This document shows positions 42,298-50,970 of a stretch of 64,000 nt of DNA, one piece after another. The number at the start of each line of letters is the position of its first letter. Position 1 is the stretch's first letter. This DNA is from Acidobacteriota bacterium (GTDB lineage: Bacteria; Acidobacteriota; Aminicenantia; Aminicenantales; Saccharicenantaceae). The stretch is from positions 53,529 to 117,528 of the forward strand of contig JAQURD010000002.1 of NCBI GenBank assembly GCA_028749115.1. The letters are read 5' to 3'. The translations under genes were made by a program, and so were the position numbers. The notes under the pieces were generated by a model. It searched no databases, had not been told where the DNA came from, and saw only the letters and a program-made list of their open reading frames with translations.

Positions 42298-44082
42298 ATG
42301 AAAATAAAATATCTTGATGGTCGCAGGCTATATTTTGCTTTTCTGGCTGGTGGTCAGGCCATTATCAAGGATTTTGCCTATCTTAACAAAATAAATGTCT
42401 ATCCGGTACCTGATGGCGACACGGGAACCAATTTAGCTTCAACCATGAAAGCCATTGCTGAGCAGTCCAGGCCCGGCCGTTCGGTCAAAGAATCACTGAG
42501 TTCCATAGCTGAGGCCGCTCTGACTGGAGCCAGGGGAAATTCTGGCCTGATCTTTGCTCAATACATTTATGGACTCAGCCAGGAACTCGGCAATGACATA
42601 AGAATTTCTGCTGCCCGCTTTGGCGAGTCTGTCAGGAATGCTGTTCGCTATGCTTATAGCTCTACTGCCCGGCCCCAGGAGGGCACCATTCTGACGCTCA
42701 TCAGGGAATGGGCTGAGGAGATTTACCAGGGCCGTCACCGTTTTTCCGATTTTCACGAACTGATTCACCACTCTCTGGAAAAAGCCAGGCAGGTTCTCCA
42801 GGAAACACCTAAAAAGCTGCCTGCTCTGAAAAAAGCCGGAGTGGTTGATGCCGGAGCCAAAGGCTTTGTGGATTTTATAGAAGGGGTGGCAAATTTCATA
42901 CGTCAGGGCAGCCTGAAAGATGTTTTAAGTGAGGAAATACCGGCAGTTGAATTTCAGGAGACTCCTCATAAAGTTAAAGAAGACATCCCCTTCCGCTATT
43001 GCACCGAAGCCCTGATCGCCGGGGATAATCTGGATTTCGAAAAAATTAAAGGCCTGGTCGAAAAAGCAGGCGAGTCAGCTATTACGGGTGGTTCTGAAAC
43101 CAGGGTGAGGTTTCATGTCCATACTAACGAGCCGGAGAAGCTGTTTGAGGCTCTTAAAGATCTGGGGACGATTGTTCAACCGAAAGTAGAAGACATGAAG
43201 CTTCAGTCACAGATAAGCTTCCAGCCAAAAAGCAAGATAGCTCTGGTGGTAGACTCTTCCTGTGATCTGCCAGCCTCTCTCCTTGAAGAGAATCAGGTGG
43301 TGGTTATTCCGCTTCTTTTGAATATTAAAAATCATGTTTTCCTTGATAAGCTGACCATTTCGCCTGAAAACTTTTACAAATTGCTGGCCGAAGAGGAAAT
43401 AATGCCAGGCAGTGCCCAGCCAGCTCCTAAGACCATAGAAAACTGGTTTTCCTTTCTGAGCAGTCATTATGAGGCCATTCTGGTACTGACCATTTCGAGC
43501 GCCCTATCCGGCTTTTATAATCTGGTCAAGGCGGTGGCTGAAAAATTCCCCCAGAAAAAAATAATAATAGTTGACAGCCGTCACATTTCAGGCTCTTCGG
43601 GACTTATTGTCCAGCGACTGCTCGAAAACTGGCCCCAACATACTCAACAGGATGTAGATGAACTGGCCCGCCGGGCAGAAGAGCTGACTGCCAAAACTGA
43701 AATCCTGGTTGATATCAAAACCCTCAAATATCTGGTCAAGGGTGGACGGGTCAGCCCGATGAAGGGTTTACTGGCCAAACTGCTCAACATTAAACCAATC
43801 ATTATTATTAATAAGCTCGGCCAGGCTGTTCCCTGTAGTCAATCCTTCAGCCGGCGGCAGAACTTCAAAAAGATTCTTAAGATGGTCAGAAAAAAGCAGG
43901 CCGCCCATCCTGTTCATTCTTTTGCGATTGTTCACGCCGGTAATCGCCCGAGAGCTGAAGCTTATGCCCGGGAAATTGAACGGATTACGGGCCGCCAGGT
44001 AAGCTTTATCGAAGAAGCCTCACCAGTCGTTGGCGTCCACAATGGTCTGGGAGCAGTTGGCGTTTGCCTGTCCTATGAATGA
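42298..44082 (+). CDS. Fused fatty-acid kinase: FakA-type DhaL kinase + DegV (FakB) domain
   Basis: The N-terminal part (1-205) is a DhaL/Dak2 ATP-binding domain: NVYPVPDGDTGTNLA (33-47) with the magnesium-binding aspartates, then GARGNSGLIFAQY and VVDAGAKGFVDF. A middle region resembles the FakA C-terminal domain (TGGSETRVRFHVHTNEP). From about residue 311 it is a DegV fatty-acid binder: IALVVDSSCDLP, TSQP-like GSAQPAPK, LTISSALSGFYN and VDSRHISGSSG. In Firmicutes FakA and FakB are separate proteins that phosphorylate exogenous fatty acids for phospholipid synthesis. Here substrate carrier and kinase are one chain of 594 aa. It stands alone. Confidence 0.9.
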   Translation: MKIKYLDGRRLYFAFLAGGQAIIKDFAYLNKINVYPVPDGDTGTNLASTMKAIAEQSRPGRSVKESLSSIAEAALTGARGNSGLIFAQYIYGLSQELGNDIRISAARFGESVRNAVRYAYSSTARPQEGTILTLIREWAEEIYQGRHRFSDFHELIHHSLEKARQVLQETPKKLPALKKAGVVDAGAKGFVDFIEGVANFIRQGSLKDVLSEEIPAVEFQETPHKVKEDIPFRYCTEALIAGDNLDFEKIKGLVEKAGESAITGGSETRVRFHVHTNEPEKLFEALKDLGTIVQPKVEDMKLQSQISFQPKSKIALVVDSSCDLPASLLEENQVVVIPLLLNIKNHVFLDKLTISPENFYKLLAEEEIMPGSAQPAPKTIENWFSFLSSHYEAILVLTISSALSGFYNLVKAVAEKFPQKKIIIVDSRHISGSSGLIVQRLLENWPQHTQQDVDELARRAEELTAKTEILVDIKTLKYLVKGGRVSPMKGLLAKLLNIKPIIIINKLGQAVPCSQSFSRRQNFKKILKMVRKKQAAHPVHSFAIVHAGNRPRAEAYAREIERITGRQVSFIEEASPVVGVHNGLGAVGVCLSYE

Positions 44083-44219
44083 AGCGGCTCGCTTTTCCAT
44101 CACTATCTGAATCCGGAATATATAAATCAAAATTTAGAATACCCGGTATAAACCCATTACCCTCGTCCCGGAATTAATGTATACTAAATTAATAGGCTTT
44201 TTCAGTCAGGAATGGCCAG

Positions 44220-45236
44220 ATGACTAAATTCTATCAAAAAGCTATAATTCTTGGGTTGAGCCTCTGGCTGGCCTGGGCCGGCTGGAAGGGCTTGAACACT
44301 CTGGCCTGCCGGGGAGAACCAGCAGCTATCAGCCAGGTAAAAGGAGATAAACCTGTGAAAAAAATCAAAAAAAACAAAGAAGAATGGGAAAAGGAGCTTA
44401 CTCCGGAGCAATATAAGGTGATGTTTAAGTGCTGCACGGAACCTCCTTTTAGCGGTAAATACAACAATTTCTGGGAAGAAGGGGTTTATTTTTGCGCCGC
44501 CTGCAGTACTCCTCTTTTTAAATCAGATGACAAATATGATCACGGCAGCGGCTGGCCAAGTTTCAAAGAGGCTCTATCTGAAGCTAATCTGGAGTATAAA
44601 GATGATTTTTCTTCTGGCCATTTCCGGATTGAAGTGACCTGTGCTACTTGCGGCGCTCACCTTGGGCATCTGTTTGACGACGGGCCAGCCCCGGTCTATA
44701 AGCATTATTGTATAAATTCAGCTGCTCTTATCTTTAAGCCCAGGGAAGAAGCCTCCAGGGAACTTCCAGAGGTAGCCACTTTTGCTGCTGGTTGTTTCTG
44801 GGGAGTAGAGGCGAGATTCAGTCAGATAGAAGGTGTAATTTCAACTGCCGTTGGCTACAGCGGCGGGCAAACGGCCAACCCCACCTATGAGCAGGTTCGC
44901 TCCGGGAAAACAGGACATACTGAGTCTGTTCAGGTAGTCTTCGATCCGCAGGTGGTCAGCTACGAGCAGCTTGTCCGCCAGTTTTTTGCTCTCCATGATC
45001 CAACTCAGCTTAATCGTCAGGGACCTGATACTGGCACCAATTACCGTTCGGTCATTTTCTATCATCATGACCAGCAACGGCAAATAGCAGAAAAAATCAA
45101 GGAAGAGCTTCAAGCCAGCGGGCGTTATCAGAGCAAAATTGTGACTGAAATTGTACCCTTCAGCCACTTTTATCGGGCCGAAGAATATCACCAGCAATAT
45201 CTCAAAAAAAACAAAAAAGCTGTCTGCCCTATTTAA
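44220..45236 (+). CDS. msrAB: Bifunctional peptide methionine sulfoxide reductase, MsrB-MsrA fusion
   Basis: This enzyme repairs oxidised methionine in both stereoforms. The MsrB half has FCAAC (91-95) and CATC (141-144) zinc cysteines, DHGSGWPSF, and the catalytic Cys164 in HYCINSA. The MsrA half starts near residue 185, with the catalytic Cys192 in AAGCFWGVEARF and GYSGGQTANPTYEQV after it. The order B-then-A is one of two known fusion orders. A hydrophobic N-terminus (10-30, ending LNTLACRG) suggests a membrane anchor or lipoprotein on the periplasmic side. Its last 8 bp overlap the end of the convergent OB-fold gene. Confidence 0.93.
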   Translation: MTKFYQKAIILGLSLWLAWAGWKGLNTLACRGEPAAISQVKGDKPVKKIKKNKEEWEKELTPEQYKVMFKCCTEPPFSGKYNNFWEEGVYFCAACSTPLFKSDDKYDHGSGWPSFKEALSEANLEYKDDFSSGHFRIEVTCATCGAHLGHLFDDGPAPVYKHYCINSAALIFKPREEASRELPEVATFAAGCFWGVEARFSQIEGVISTAVGYSGGQTANPTYEQVRSGKTGHTESVQVVFDPQVVSYEQLVRQFFALHDPTQLNRQGPDTGTNYRSVIFYHHDQQRQIAEKIKEELQASGRYQSKIVTEIVPFSHFYRAEEYHQQYLKKNKKAVCPI

Positions 45237-46011
45237 TAATTTCTATCTGTTCTGGTGAATCGACGATTATCTCGGGCTTGCCCTGATATTCTTTGATGCG
45301 GCCGTAAACCCGGATGTCTTTATTTAAATAGAGCTTTTCTGGCGATTCAGGAAAACGGGAAAAGGAGCTGGCAAAAATAACCACCGTAAAATATCTTTTC
45401 CAGTTGCGGTGAAAATTAAGAAAACAGACTTTACCAGTATTATTGGCCGCGACTACTTTCCCTCTCACCCGGACCGTCTGGCCATAATAGTCTGCTGCCT
45501 CTTCCCAGGAAATCTCTTTTTCAGGCTTGTCACTGGACTGTAGCCGGGCGGCTGCTTTTTCTTCTGCCTCTGCCTTACCACCAGCAGCCGCTATTCTTTG
45601 ACCATCTATGGCCACAGTCTGCGCCTGCTCCTCACCCGCCTCCTCAACTATCTTTATCTGGTCTGGTGAACTGAGGATAATTTCAGGCCGTCCCTTATAA
45701 AGCATTATCCTGCCCCTGACTCTGACTTTTTTATTTAAATAATATTTTTCTGGCTGCGGTGGAAAGCGATTAAAATCAGAAGCGAAAATCACCAGGCTAA
45801 GATAATGCTGGTAATCTGGATCAAAATTAAGGAAGCAAGCACGGCCTGAATTGTAGCTGCTGACTATTACCCCCGCTACAGTTACCGTTTGGCCAACATA
45901 ATCACCGGCCTTTTCAAAAGGGATGATCTTTTCCTGGGCAAAAGCCTGGAGGGCAGTGAGCCCGGTGAAAAGCAGGGCAGCCGTTAAAATAACGGCTTTT
46001 ATTTGCTTCAC
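45229..46011 (-). CDS. Exported protein with two tandem OB-fold domains
   Basis: This is a 260-aa product with a signal peptide ending near QAFAQ. Two clearly duplicated domains follow. The first has YVGQTVTVAGVIVSSYNSG and YLNKKVRVRGRIMLYKGRPE. The second has YYGQTVRVRGKVVAANNTG and YLNKDIRVYGRIKEYQGKPE. The pattern (a V-V-G strand, FLNF, VIFAS, then G-R-I ... G-x-PEI) is that of small nucleic-acid-binding OB folds. The linker is rich in Glu and Ala. The GTG start overlaps the stop of the upstream secreted nuclease (GTGA), so the two are translationally coupled and may act together on extracellular DNA or RNA. Confidence 0.75.
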   Translation of the reverse strand: MKQIKAVILTAALLFTGLTALQAFAQEKIIPFEKAGDYVGQTVTVAGVIVSSYNSGRACFLNFDPDYQHYLSLVIFASDFNRFPPQPEKYYLNKKVRVRGRIMLYKGRPEIILSSPDQIKIVEEAGEEQAQTVAIDGQRIAAAGGKAEAEEKAAARLQSSDKPEKEISWEEAADYYGQTVRVRGKVVAANNTGKVCFLNFHRNWKRYFTVVIFASSFSRFPESPEKLYLNKDIRVYGRIKEYQGKPEIIVDSPEQIEIIK

Positions 46012-46805
46012 TCCTTGATCTCCTGCCAGCCGTGATTTAAAAGAGTTTGCCTTAGTTCCCTATCGGAAAACTCATTTGTCCACTGTCTGAGATTAACTAT
46101 CTCCTTTAAAAGCTCTTCCTCATTTAGCCTGAGTTTGACATATTGTTTAAATCTTATAGCCCACCAGTTATTGGCCAGCTCGAATATTTCGTAAGGGACT
46201 CTTTCCTGGCTCAGAATCCACTGGAATTCATCCAGTCCATAATTAGCCCACAGTCCGAGGCCACTGGCCCGGGCTTGAGCTTCAAGCTGGCGGTATTTAA
46301 CTAAATATCTAAAGGGAAACCGGGTGTAAGCAAATCCATAGCCCTGACGGATGATTTCCTCATTGAGACAGCGCCCGTCTGGAAGGTAAACATAAGCCAG
46401 CGTCCGCCCATATTTATCTTTCTTTTCCCGGTCATATTCAAGCCTGACTGACGAATCGCCAGCCAGTCTCTTAAGAAAGTCTGAAGCTTCCCTGGCATAA
46501 AATTGAGCAGGTTTTAGCGGATGATAAAGCTCAGGCGTATCAACCCCGATTAACCTGACTTCACCAATGGATTCAATCTCGATGGTATCTCCATCGACAA
46601 CCCGCAAAAGCAGGTAAAAACAGGGCTGCTTGTCCGGAGCAGGCGATTTATCTGGAGAAAGAGAAAGGAAGGCTTCATCTGCCCTGGCCGCTCCTGCCAT
46701 TAAAGGCAAAAACAAAATTAAAAAAATAATAATTTTTAAAGCTTCAAAATGACCTGAAAATAGATTACTTCGGTTGGACTGATGCCGCCATCCTGCTTCT
46801 CTCAT
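46008..46805 (-). CDS. Exported thermonuclease (SNase) family protein
   Basis: This is a staphylococcal-nuclease-like phosphodiesterase. After a signal/anchor segment (LKIIIFLILFLPLMAGAARA) come RVVDGDTIEIES, EVRLIGVDTPE and YDREKKDKYGRTLAYV, which hold the catalytic Arg, Asp and Glu positions and the calcium ligands. GLGLWANYG ends the OB core. About 70 further residues form a helical tail. I take ATG 46805 over a GTG at 46808. It lies just downstream of tRNA-Arg on the same strand and overlaps the tandem-OB gene. Probable role: degrade extracellular or periplasmic nucleic acid. Confidence 0.85.
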   Translation of the reverse strand: MREAGWRHQSNRSNLFSGHFEALKIIIFLILFLPLMAGAARADEAFLSLSPDKSPAPDKQPCFYLLLRVVDGDTIEIESIGEVRLIGVDTPELYHPLKPAQFYAREASDFLKRLAGDSSVRLEYDREKKDKYGRTLAYVYLPDGRCLNEEIIRQGYGFAYTRFPFRYLVKYRQLEAQARASGLGLWANYGLDEFQWILSQERVPYEIFELANNWWAIRFKQYVKLRLNEEELLKEIVNLRQWTNEFSDRELRQTLLNHGWQEIKE

Positions 46806-46834
46806 CACATCTCTTCCCCTGTCTAGACAAAAAA

Positions 46835-46908
46835 TACGCCTGGCGCGATTCGAACGCGCGACCTACGGATCCGGAGTCCGTCGCTCTATCCAGCTGAGCT
46901 ACAGGCGC
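46835..46908 (-). tRNA. tRNA-Arg (anticodon CCG)
   Basis: The minus strand folds as a 74-nt tRNA: acceptor GCGCCTG / CAGGCGT (first pair G-U), D-arm GCTC...GAGC, anticodon stem ACGGA / TCCGT around loop CTCCGGA, and T-arm with TTCGAAT. The anticodon CCG reads CGG arginine codons. The discriminator base is A and CCA is not encoded. A run of T follows the 3' end. Confidence 0.95.
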
Positions 46909-47324
46909 ACCATATTATTTATAGCTGATTTTAGAATTGATAGCAACCAGAATGGATTATAAAGAAGTCCGGCCAGTTCCACAGGGAAATAGGTTTTAGA
47001 TAAAGTCCAGCCACCTCAAAAGAAAGTCTATTAGATTTTATTAAATCTTTATTAAATCAAGTTTTATCAAATCAAGCTAATCATCATTTCTGTATATCAT
47101 AACCTATTATCAAGGTCGGAAAACAAAATCCTTGTCTTAAAAAGTTTGAGCTGTGCAGAATTAATATTCTGGACTAATCAGTGAAGCCAGGATAGGCTCT
47201 GCCCTGTTTTTCTTCACATCTTTAGCCGGGGGCTAACAGAGTTCTTATTTCCTTATTGACTTCTTAGCCATGTTCAGCCTTAGCCAGGCTGTTGGATTTT
47301 AGATCCAGAATTGGCTCTTTAGCT
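46909..47324. other. Gene-free stretch upstream of tRNA-Arg
   Basis: This is AT-rich. A short imperfect direct repeat (TTTATTAAATC, TTTATTAAATC, TTTATCAAATC) lies at 47037-47075. It must hold the tRNA-Arg promoter, but boxes are not clear. There is no coding frame. Confidence 0.4.
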
Positions 47325-49361
47325 CTATCCGGTTATATCCAGGCTGGCAGCCACCAGTTCGGCCACATCCATGACTTTTATATTTTCAGCTTTTTTATCT
47401 CTTAAGCCATCCTGAAGCATAGTCAGGCAGAAGGGACAGGCAGTGGCCACCAGGCTGCTGCCGTTTTTAATTATTTCATCAGCTCTTAAGTGATTGACCC
47501 GCTGGCCAGGCTTTTCTTCTAACCACATTCGTCCCCCACCCGCCCCACAACAAAAACTATGTTCCCGGCAGTTTTTTAATTCCTTTAATTCTCCTGACAG
47601 GATTTCTTTCAACACCTGGCGAGGCTGGTCAAACAATCCGCTATGCCTTCCATAATAGCAGGCATCATGATAACTGTAAGCCAGGCTTGTGCCAGTCTGG
47701 TTTTCGGTTTTCTTCAAAGGCAGCTTTTTCTCTGCTAAGAGGCCAGCCAGAAACTCCACGTGCGAGACAACCCGGATAGATTTCAAAAACTCTTTTTCTT
47801 CCTGATTAAAAACTCCCGGCAAATCAAGGAGAGCCGGATATTCATTTTTTAAAGTGTTGTAGCCGTGCGGACAGAAAGTAATGATATTTTTAATCCGGTA
47901 TCTAGCCAGGGTTTTTAGATTCTCAGTGGCTAAAGTCTGAAACAGATACTCATTGCCCAGTCTCCTGGCTGAATCGCCGCAGCATTTTTCCTCATTACCC
48001 AGAATGGCAAAATCAACCGAGGCAGCCTGAAGAATCCTGGCCATCGCCCGGGCAATTTTCTTTCCCTGCTCATCATAAGTACCAAAACAGCCTGCCCACA
48101 GAAGATAAGAGGCAGATGGCAGCTCAGCGGCCCGTTTCAGATTTAAATCTTTTGCCCAGTCAGCCCGGTGGCCGGCCGGCCACCCCCACGGATTAGATTG
48201 TGTTTCTAGATGATGGAAAAAATCACGGAGTTCAACTGGAATTTTCCCCTGCGCCAGAACCAGGTTCTGCCTGAGATCAATTAATTTAGCCGGATGTTCA
48301 ATCTCAAAAGGACAGACGTGAAGGCATGAACCGCAGGTGGTGCAGGCCCAGATTTCTTCTTCATTAAAGACCTCTGGCACCAGGGGCTTGAGCTCCTCTT
48401 TCTTTTTCCTTCTGATCGCCTGGAAAGAACCTAGCAGATGATTTTCCAGATGATAAATAATCATTTTAGGTGAGAGAGCTTTACCGCTGGAAAAAGCCGG
48501 ACAGGCATCCTGACAGCGGCCGCACTCGACACAGGCAAAGGCATCAAGAGCATCTTTCCAGTTAAAATCCGTGGCTTTCTCGGCTCCAAAATTCTCTGAG
48601 GTTTCAAGGTCAAGAGGCTTAATCGTCCCGGAAGGCTCGTGCTTTTTAAAAAGGAGATTAACCGGGCCGGCAAACATGTGGAAATATTTAGAATTGGGCA
48701 CATAGGCAATAAAAGAAAAGACAGCCAGAGTATGAAGCCAGTAAGAGATTTTTAGATTAAGTCCTAAAGCCGCCGGAGAAAGTCCGGCCAGACCGAGTCT
48801 GGAGGCCAGCCACTGGCTGAGCCAGGCCCAGCGGGCTTCCCCATGACTGGCCAGGAGCGTTGCTTCATAATAAAGGTAGGTAACCGTCACCAGAAAAATA
48901 AAACTATAAATTAAAGCCGAATCAAGAGATGAAGTATTATAAGCTTTTGGTCTAAGCACAAACCGCTTGAAGGCAAAAAAGCAGATGCCTATAAGGACAG
49001 TGATGGCAAAGGCATCAACTGTAGCTGAAAAAACCAGACCAAAAGTCGATGAACCAAAGAGATAGAAGCCATTAACATAGCCTTCGAGCACATGGTTGAC
49101 AGTCATGGTGTCAAAAGCCAGCGCCCCGTAGAAAATCAGCACATGAGCCAGCCCGGTCCATATTCTTTCATTGCGCAGGGTGCAAAGCTGAAGAAATACC
49201 CGGAAGACAGTATAAAAAAACCTTTTGATTATGGAATCAAACCGGTTCTCAGCCTGACAGGAAACAATAATCCAGACACGCTTGATGACCGGAATAAAGA
49301 AAACCACGGCCGTAGCCAGAACCAGAAATAACAGGATAATTTTCTCCGTCAGCGACAGCAC
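47325..49361 (-). CDS. Membrane Fe-S oxidoreductase, EtfD/HdrD-like (cytochrome-b-like N-domain + CCG domains)
   Basis: The 678-aa product starts with about five to six membrane helices resembling the NarI/DsrM haem-b subunit. Two [4Fe-4S] motifs follow: CVECGRCQDACPAF near residue 277 and CTTCGSCLHVCPFE near 340. Two cysteine-rich CCG domains come next: EEKCCGDSARRLG near 462, and HDACYYGR with FCCGAGGGRMW near 600. This fused layout is that of the membrane quinone reductases partnered with electron-transfer flavoprotein (EtfD/EMO) and of HdrDE-like proteins. It would pass electrons between a soluble donor and menaquinone. No etfAB or acyl-CoA dehydrogenase is next to it, so the donor is unknown. 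Confidence 0.87.
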   Translation of the reverse strand: MLSLTEKIILLFLVLATAVVFFIPVIKRVWIIVSCQAENRFDSIIKRFFYTVFRVFLQLCTLRNERIWTGLAHVLIFYGALAFDTMTVNHVLEGYVNGFYLFGSSTFGLVFSATVDAFAITVLIGICFFAFKRFVLRPKAYNTSSLDSALIYSFIFLVTVTYLYYEATLLASHGEARWAWLSQWLASRLGLAGLSPAALGLNLKISYWLHTLAVFSFIAYVPNSKYFHMFAGPVNLLFKKHEPSGTIKPLDLETSENFGAEKATDFNWKDALDAFACVECGRCQDACPAFSSGKALSPKMIIYHLENHLLGSFQAIRRKKKEELKPLVPEVFNEEEIWACTTCGSCLHVCPFEIEHPAKLIDLRQNLVLAQGKIPVELRDFFHHLETQSNPWGWPAGHRADWAKDLNLKRAAELPSASYLLWAGCFGTYDEQGKKIARAMARILQAASVDFAILGNEEKCCGDSARRLGNEYLFQTLATENLKTLARYRIKNIITFCPHGYNTLKNEYPALLDLPGVFNQEEKEFLKSIRVVSHVEFLAGLLAEKKLPLKKTENQTGTSLAYSYHDACYYGRHSGLFDQPRQVLKEILSGELKELKNCREHSFCCGAGGGRMWLEEKPGQRVNHLRADEIIKNGSSLVATACPFCLTMLQDGLRDKKAENIKVMDVAELVAASLDITG

Positions 49362-49526
49362 TGATATCCTCCTTAATTCTAAACACGACTTTTCAACAAT
49401 TTTAAACTTTTTCTGTCAAATTTCTAATGATTTTTTTACTTGATGAATTTGGCGGAGGCGATTTCAATCAGACCGGTATTCTTATCAGCCAAAATTAAGT
49501 TTGAGGTACCTGCCCAATAAATAAAT

Positions 49527-49594
49527 ATTTTATTGCATCACACTTATTTAGAAACAGCTACAAAGGAGAAATTCTAAGAAGCATGCAATAAAAT
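49527..49594. repeat. 12-bp inverted repeat
   Basis: ATTTTATTGCAT (49527-49538) and ATGCAATAAAAT (49583-49594) are perfect inverse complements 44 bases apart. It could be the ends of a tiny element or a protein-binding pair. No function is assigned. Confidence 0.5.
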
Positions 49595-50199
49595 GATAGG
49601 CAGATTAAAGTTGTAATGCAGGTGAAGTAGAAAAAGAAGTTTAAAAATAAGCAGCATTCTAAACCAGGCTTATTCCAAGGAAGATAGCAACCAATGACTT
49701 GGGAGAATCAAACCAAAAGAGAACTGACAAAGAAAGCAGTAGAAAGGAAATAAAAGTTTTCTACCTTATTGCCCAATAATTGCATCAATTGCCTATTGAT
49801 TGCTTATTTATCATGACATCAGATAGTTATTAGATAATCAGGACTATTTATAGGCTGTTAAGATTGTATTCTGAAAGACTATTCCAGATGAATTAACTAA
49901 CTTGGCTAATGGATGACCGATAATTGCCCAAATTTGATAATATTATGATTTAAAAGCAGTTAATCCAAATCGCCGGGAAGAGCAGGACACCAGAACGCCG
50001 GAAGAATTGCTGTCAATTATAGAAGCACACTCAGACGAGATAAAAAATATAGTTAGTCTCTTAAGGAAAAATGGGATGTAAAAATGGGCCAGTTTTGGTT
50101 GAAACCAACTCTCTAATCTGTATGTCAAGCCACCCACAGGCTAAAGGCTATAACCTCCATGTATTGTGACACTTCCTTGTACTGTGGAAAGCGCACTCC

Positions 50200-50241
50200 C
50201 ACACCCAGAGGCTACGGGCACACACCTAAAGGCTACAGGCA
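50200..50241. repeat. 21-bp imperfect tandem repeat
   Basis: Two adjacent 21-bp units (50200-50220 and 50221-50241, each beginning CACACC and holding GGCTAC) agree at 18 of 21 positions. All differences are transitions. A weaker related copy (CCCACAGGCTAAAGGCTA) lies at 50133. Confidence 0.55.
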
Positions 50242-50388
50242 TTTTTCATTCATTTCTGGACTAAATGATAGGAATTTCTGCTGCTTGAGAAAATCCGGGG
50301 ACACGATCCGCTTTAAATCAGATTTAAGAAAGCCACCTCATTTCCCTGACTTTCATCTCATCTTCCCGCTTTTCTTCCTTCCAGACAA

Positions 50389-50847
50389 TCAGAAAAAGTA
50401 ACGCACACCGACAAAACCGAGCAGTCGTAGTTTCGTATCTGGAATCAAATCCATAACCGGGCTGATTTCAAAAAAGACTTCCAGCGGACTATTTTCGAAC
50501 ATATAACTCAGGCCTAGTGGAATTTTCGCCCCAAATCTAGCATCATCCTGGAGATTTAACCTGGCTCCAATTCCATAATAGACGGCCAGCTTGCCTGCCT
50601 CTACCTTAATAAAACTGTGTAAAAGATAATCGGCATGAAGATGAAAGGCATTTTCACCAGAAAATGACCAGGAACCAGCAATATCAAAGGCTGTGCGGCT
50701 ACCGGTCCAGTATTTGGCGATGACACCGGTGGGCTCCCCCAGAATAATGCCCAGTCCCAGTCTTTTCTGTTGAACCTGGGCTTGAAGCAGGCCAGCTGAT
50801 AGAAAAACCAGCATTAAGATTACCAAACATAGTGCTCTTTTTTTCAT
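50389..50847 (-). CDS. Small outer-membrane beta-barrel-like protein
   Basis: The 152-aa product has a signal peptide (MKKRALCLVILMLVFLSAG ... QAQ). It then shows alternating beta strands: LGLGIILGEPTGVIAKYW, FHLHADYLL, LAVYYGIGARLN, and a last strand ending VGVRYFF with a terminal Phe, the classic signal for outer-membrane insertion. The pattern GxxxGxPTGxxxKYW is common in a family of small uncharacterised barrels. It sits alone next to the oligopeptidase gene. Function is unknown. Confidence 0.75.
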   Translation of the reverse strand: MKKRALCLVILMLVFLSAGLLQAQVQQKRLGLGIILGEPTGVIAKYWTGSRTAFDIAGSWSFSGENAFHLHADYLLHSFIKVEAGKLAVYYGIGARLNLQDDARFGAKIPLGLSYMFENSPLEVFFEISPVMDLIPDTKLRLLGFVGVRYFF

Positions 50848-50970
50848 CTTTATTTCTCCTCTAACTGCTTTTTTGATTCTAATTCATTAAAAGACTCACG
50901 GCAAGCTGCCGGCTTGAGATTGAAAAAATCTCATGGCCACTGTTTTTTGTTTCTGCTTTTTTCTTTTCTG

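Larger units (their letters stand above)
49362..50388. other. Gene-poor 1-kb stretch with small repeats
   Basis: No full gene is visible. I see a perfect 12-bp inverted repeat at 49527-49538 and 49583-49594. There is also a stop-bounded open frame at 49941-50081 (it includes TPEELLSIIEAHSDEIKNI) with no start codon, probably the tail of a lost gene, and a 21-bp tandem repeat at 50200-50241. The stretch is AT-rich and looks like decayed DNA. Confidence 0.45.

Noticed and set aside
47037-47075. Short AT-rich repeats that could suggest a CRISPR or iteron array
   Set aside because: Units are only about 11 bases, imperfect and without spacers of even length; simple AT-rich similarity explains them.
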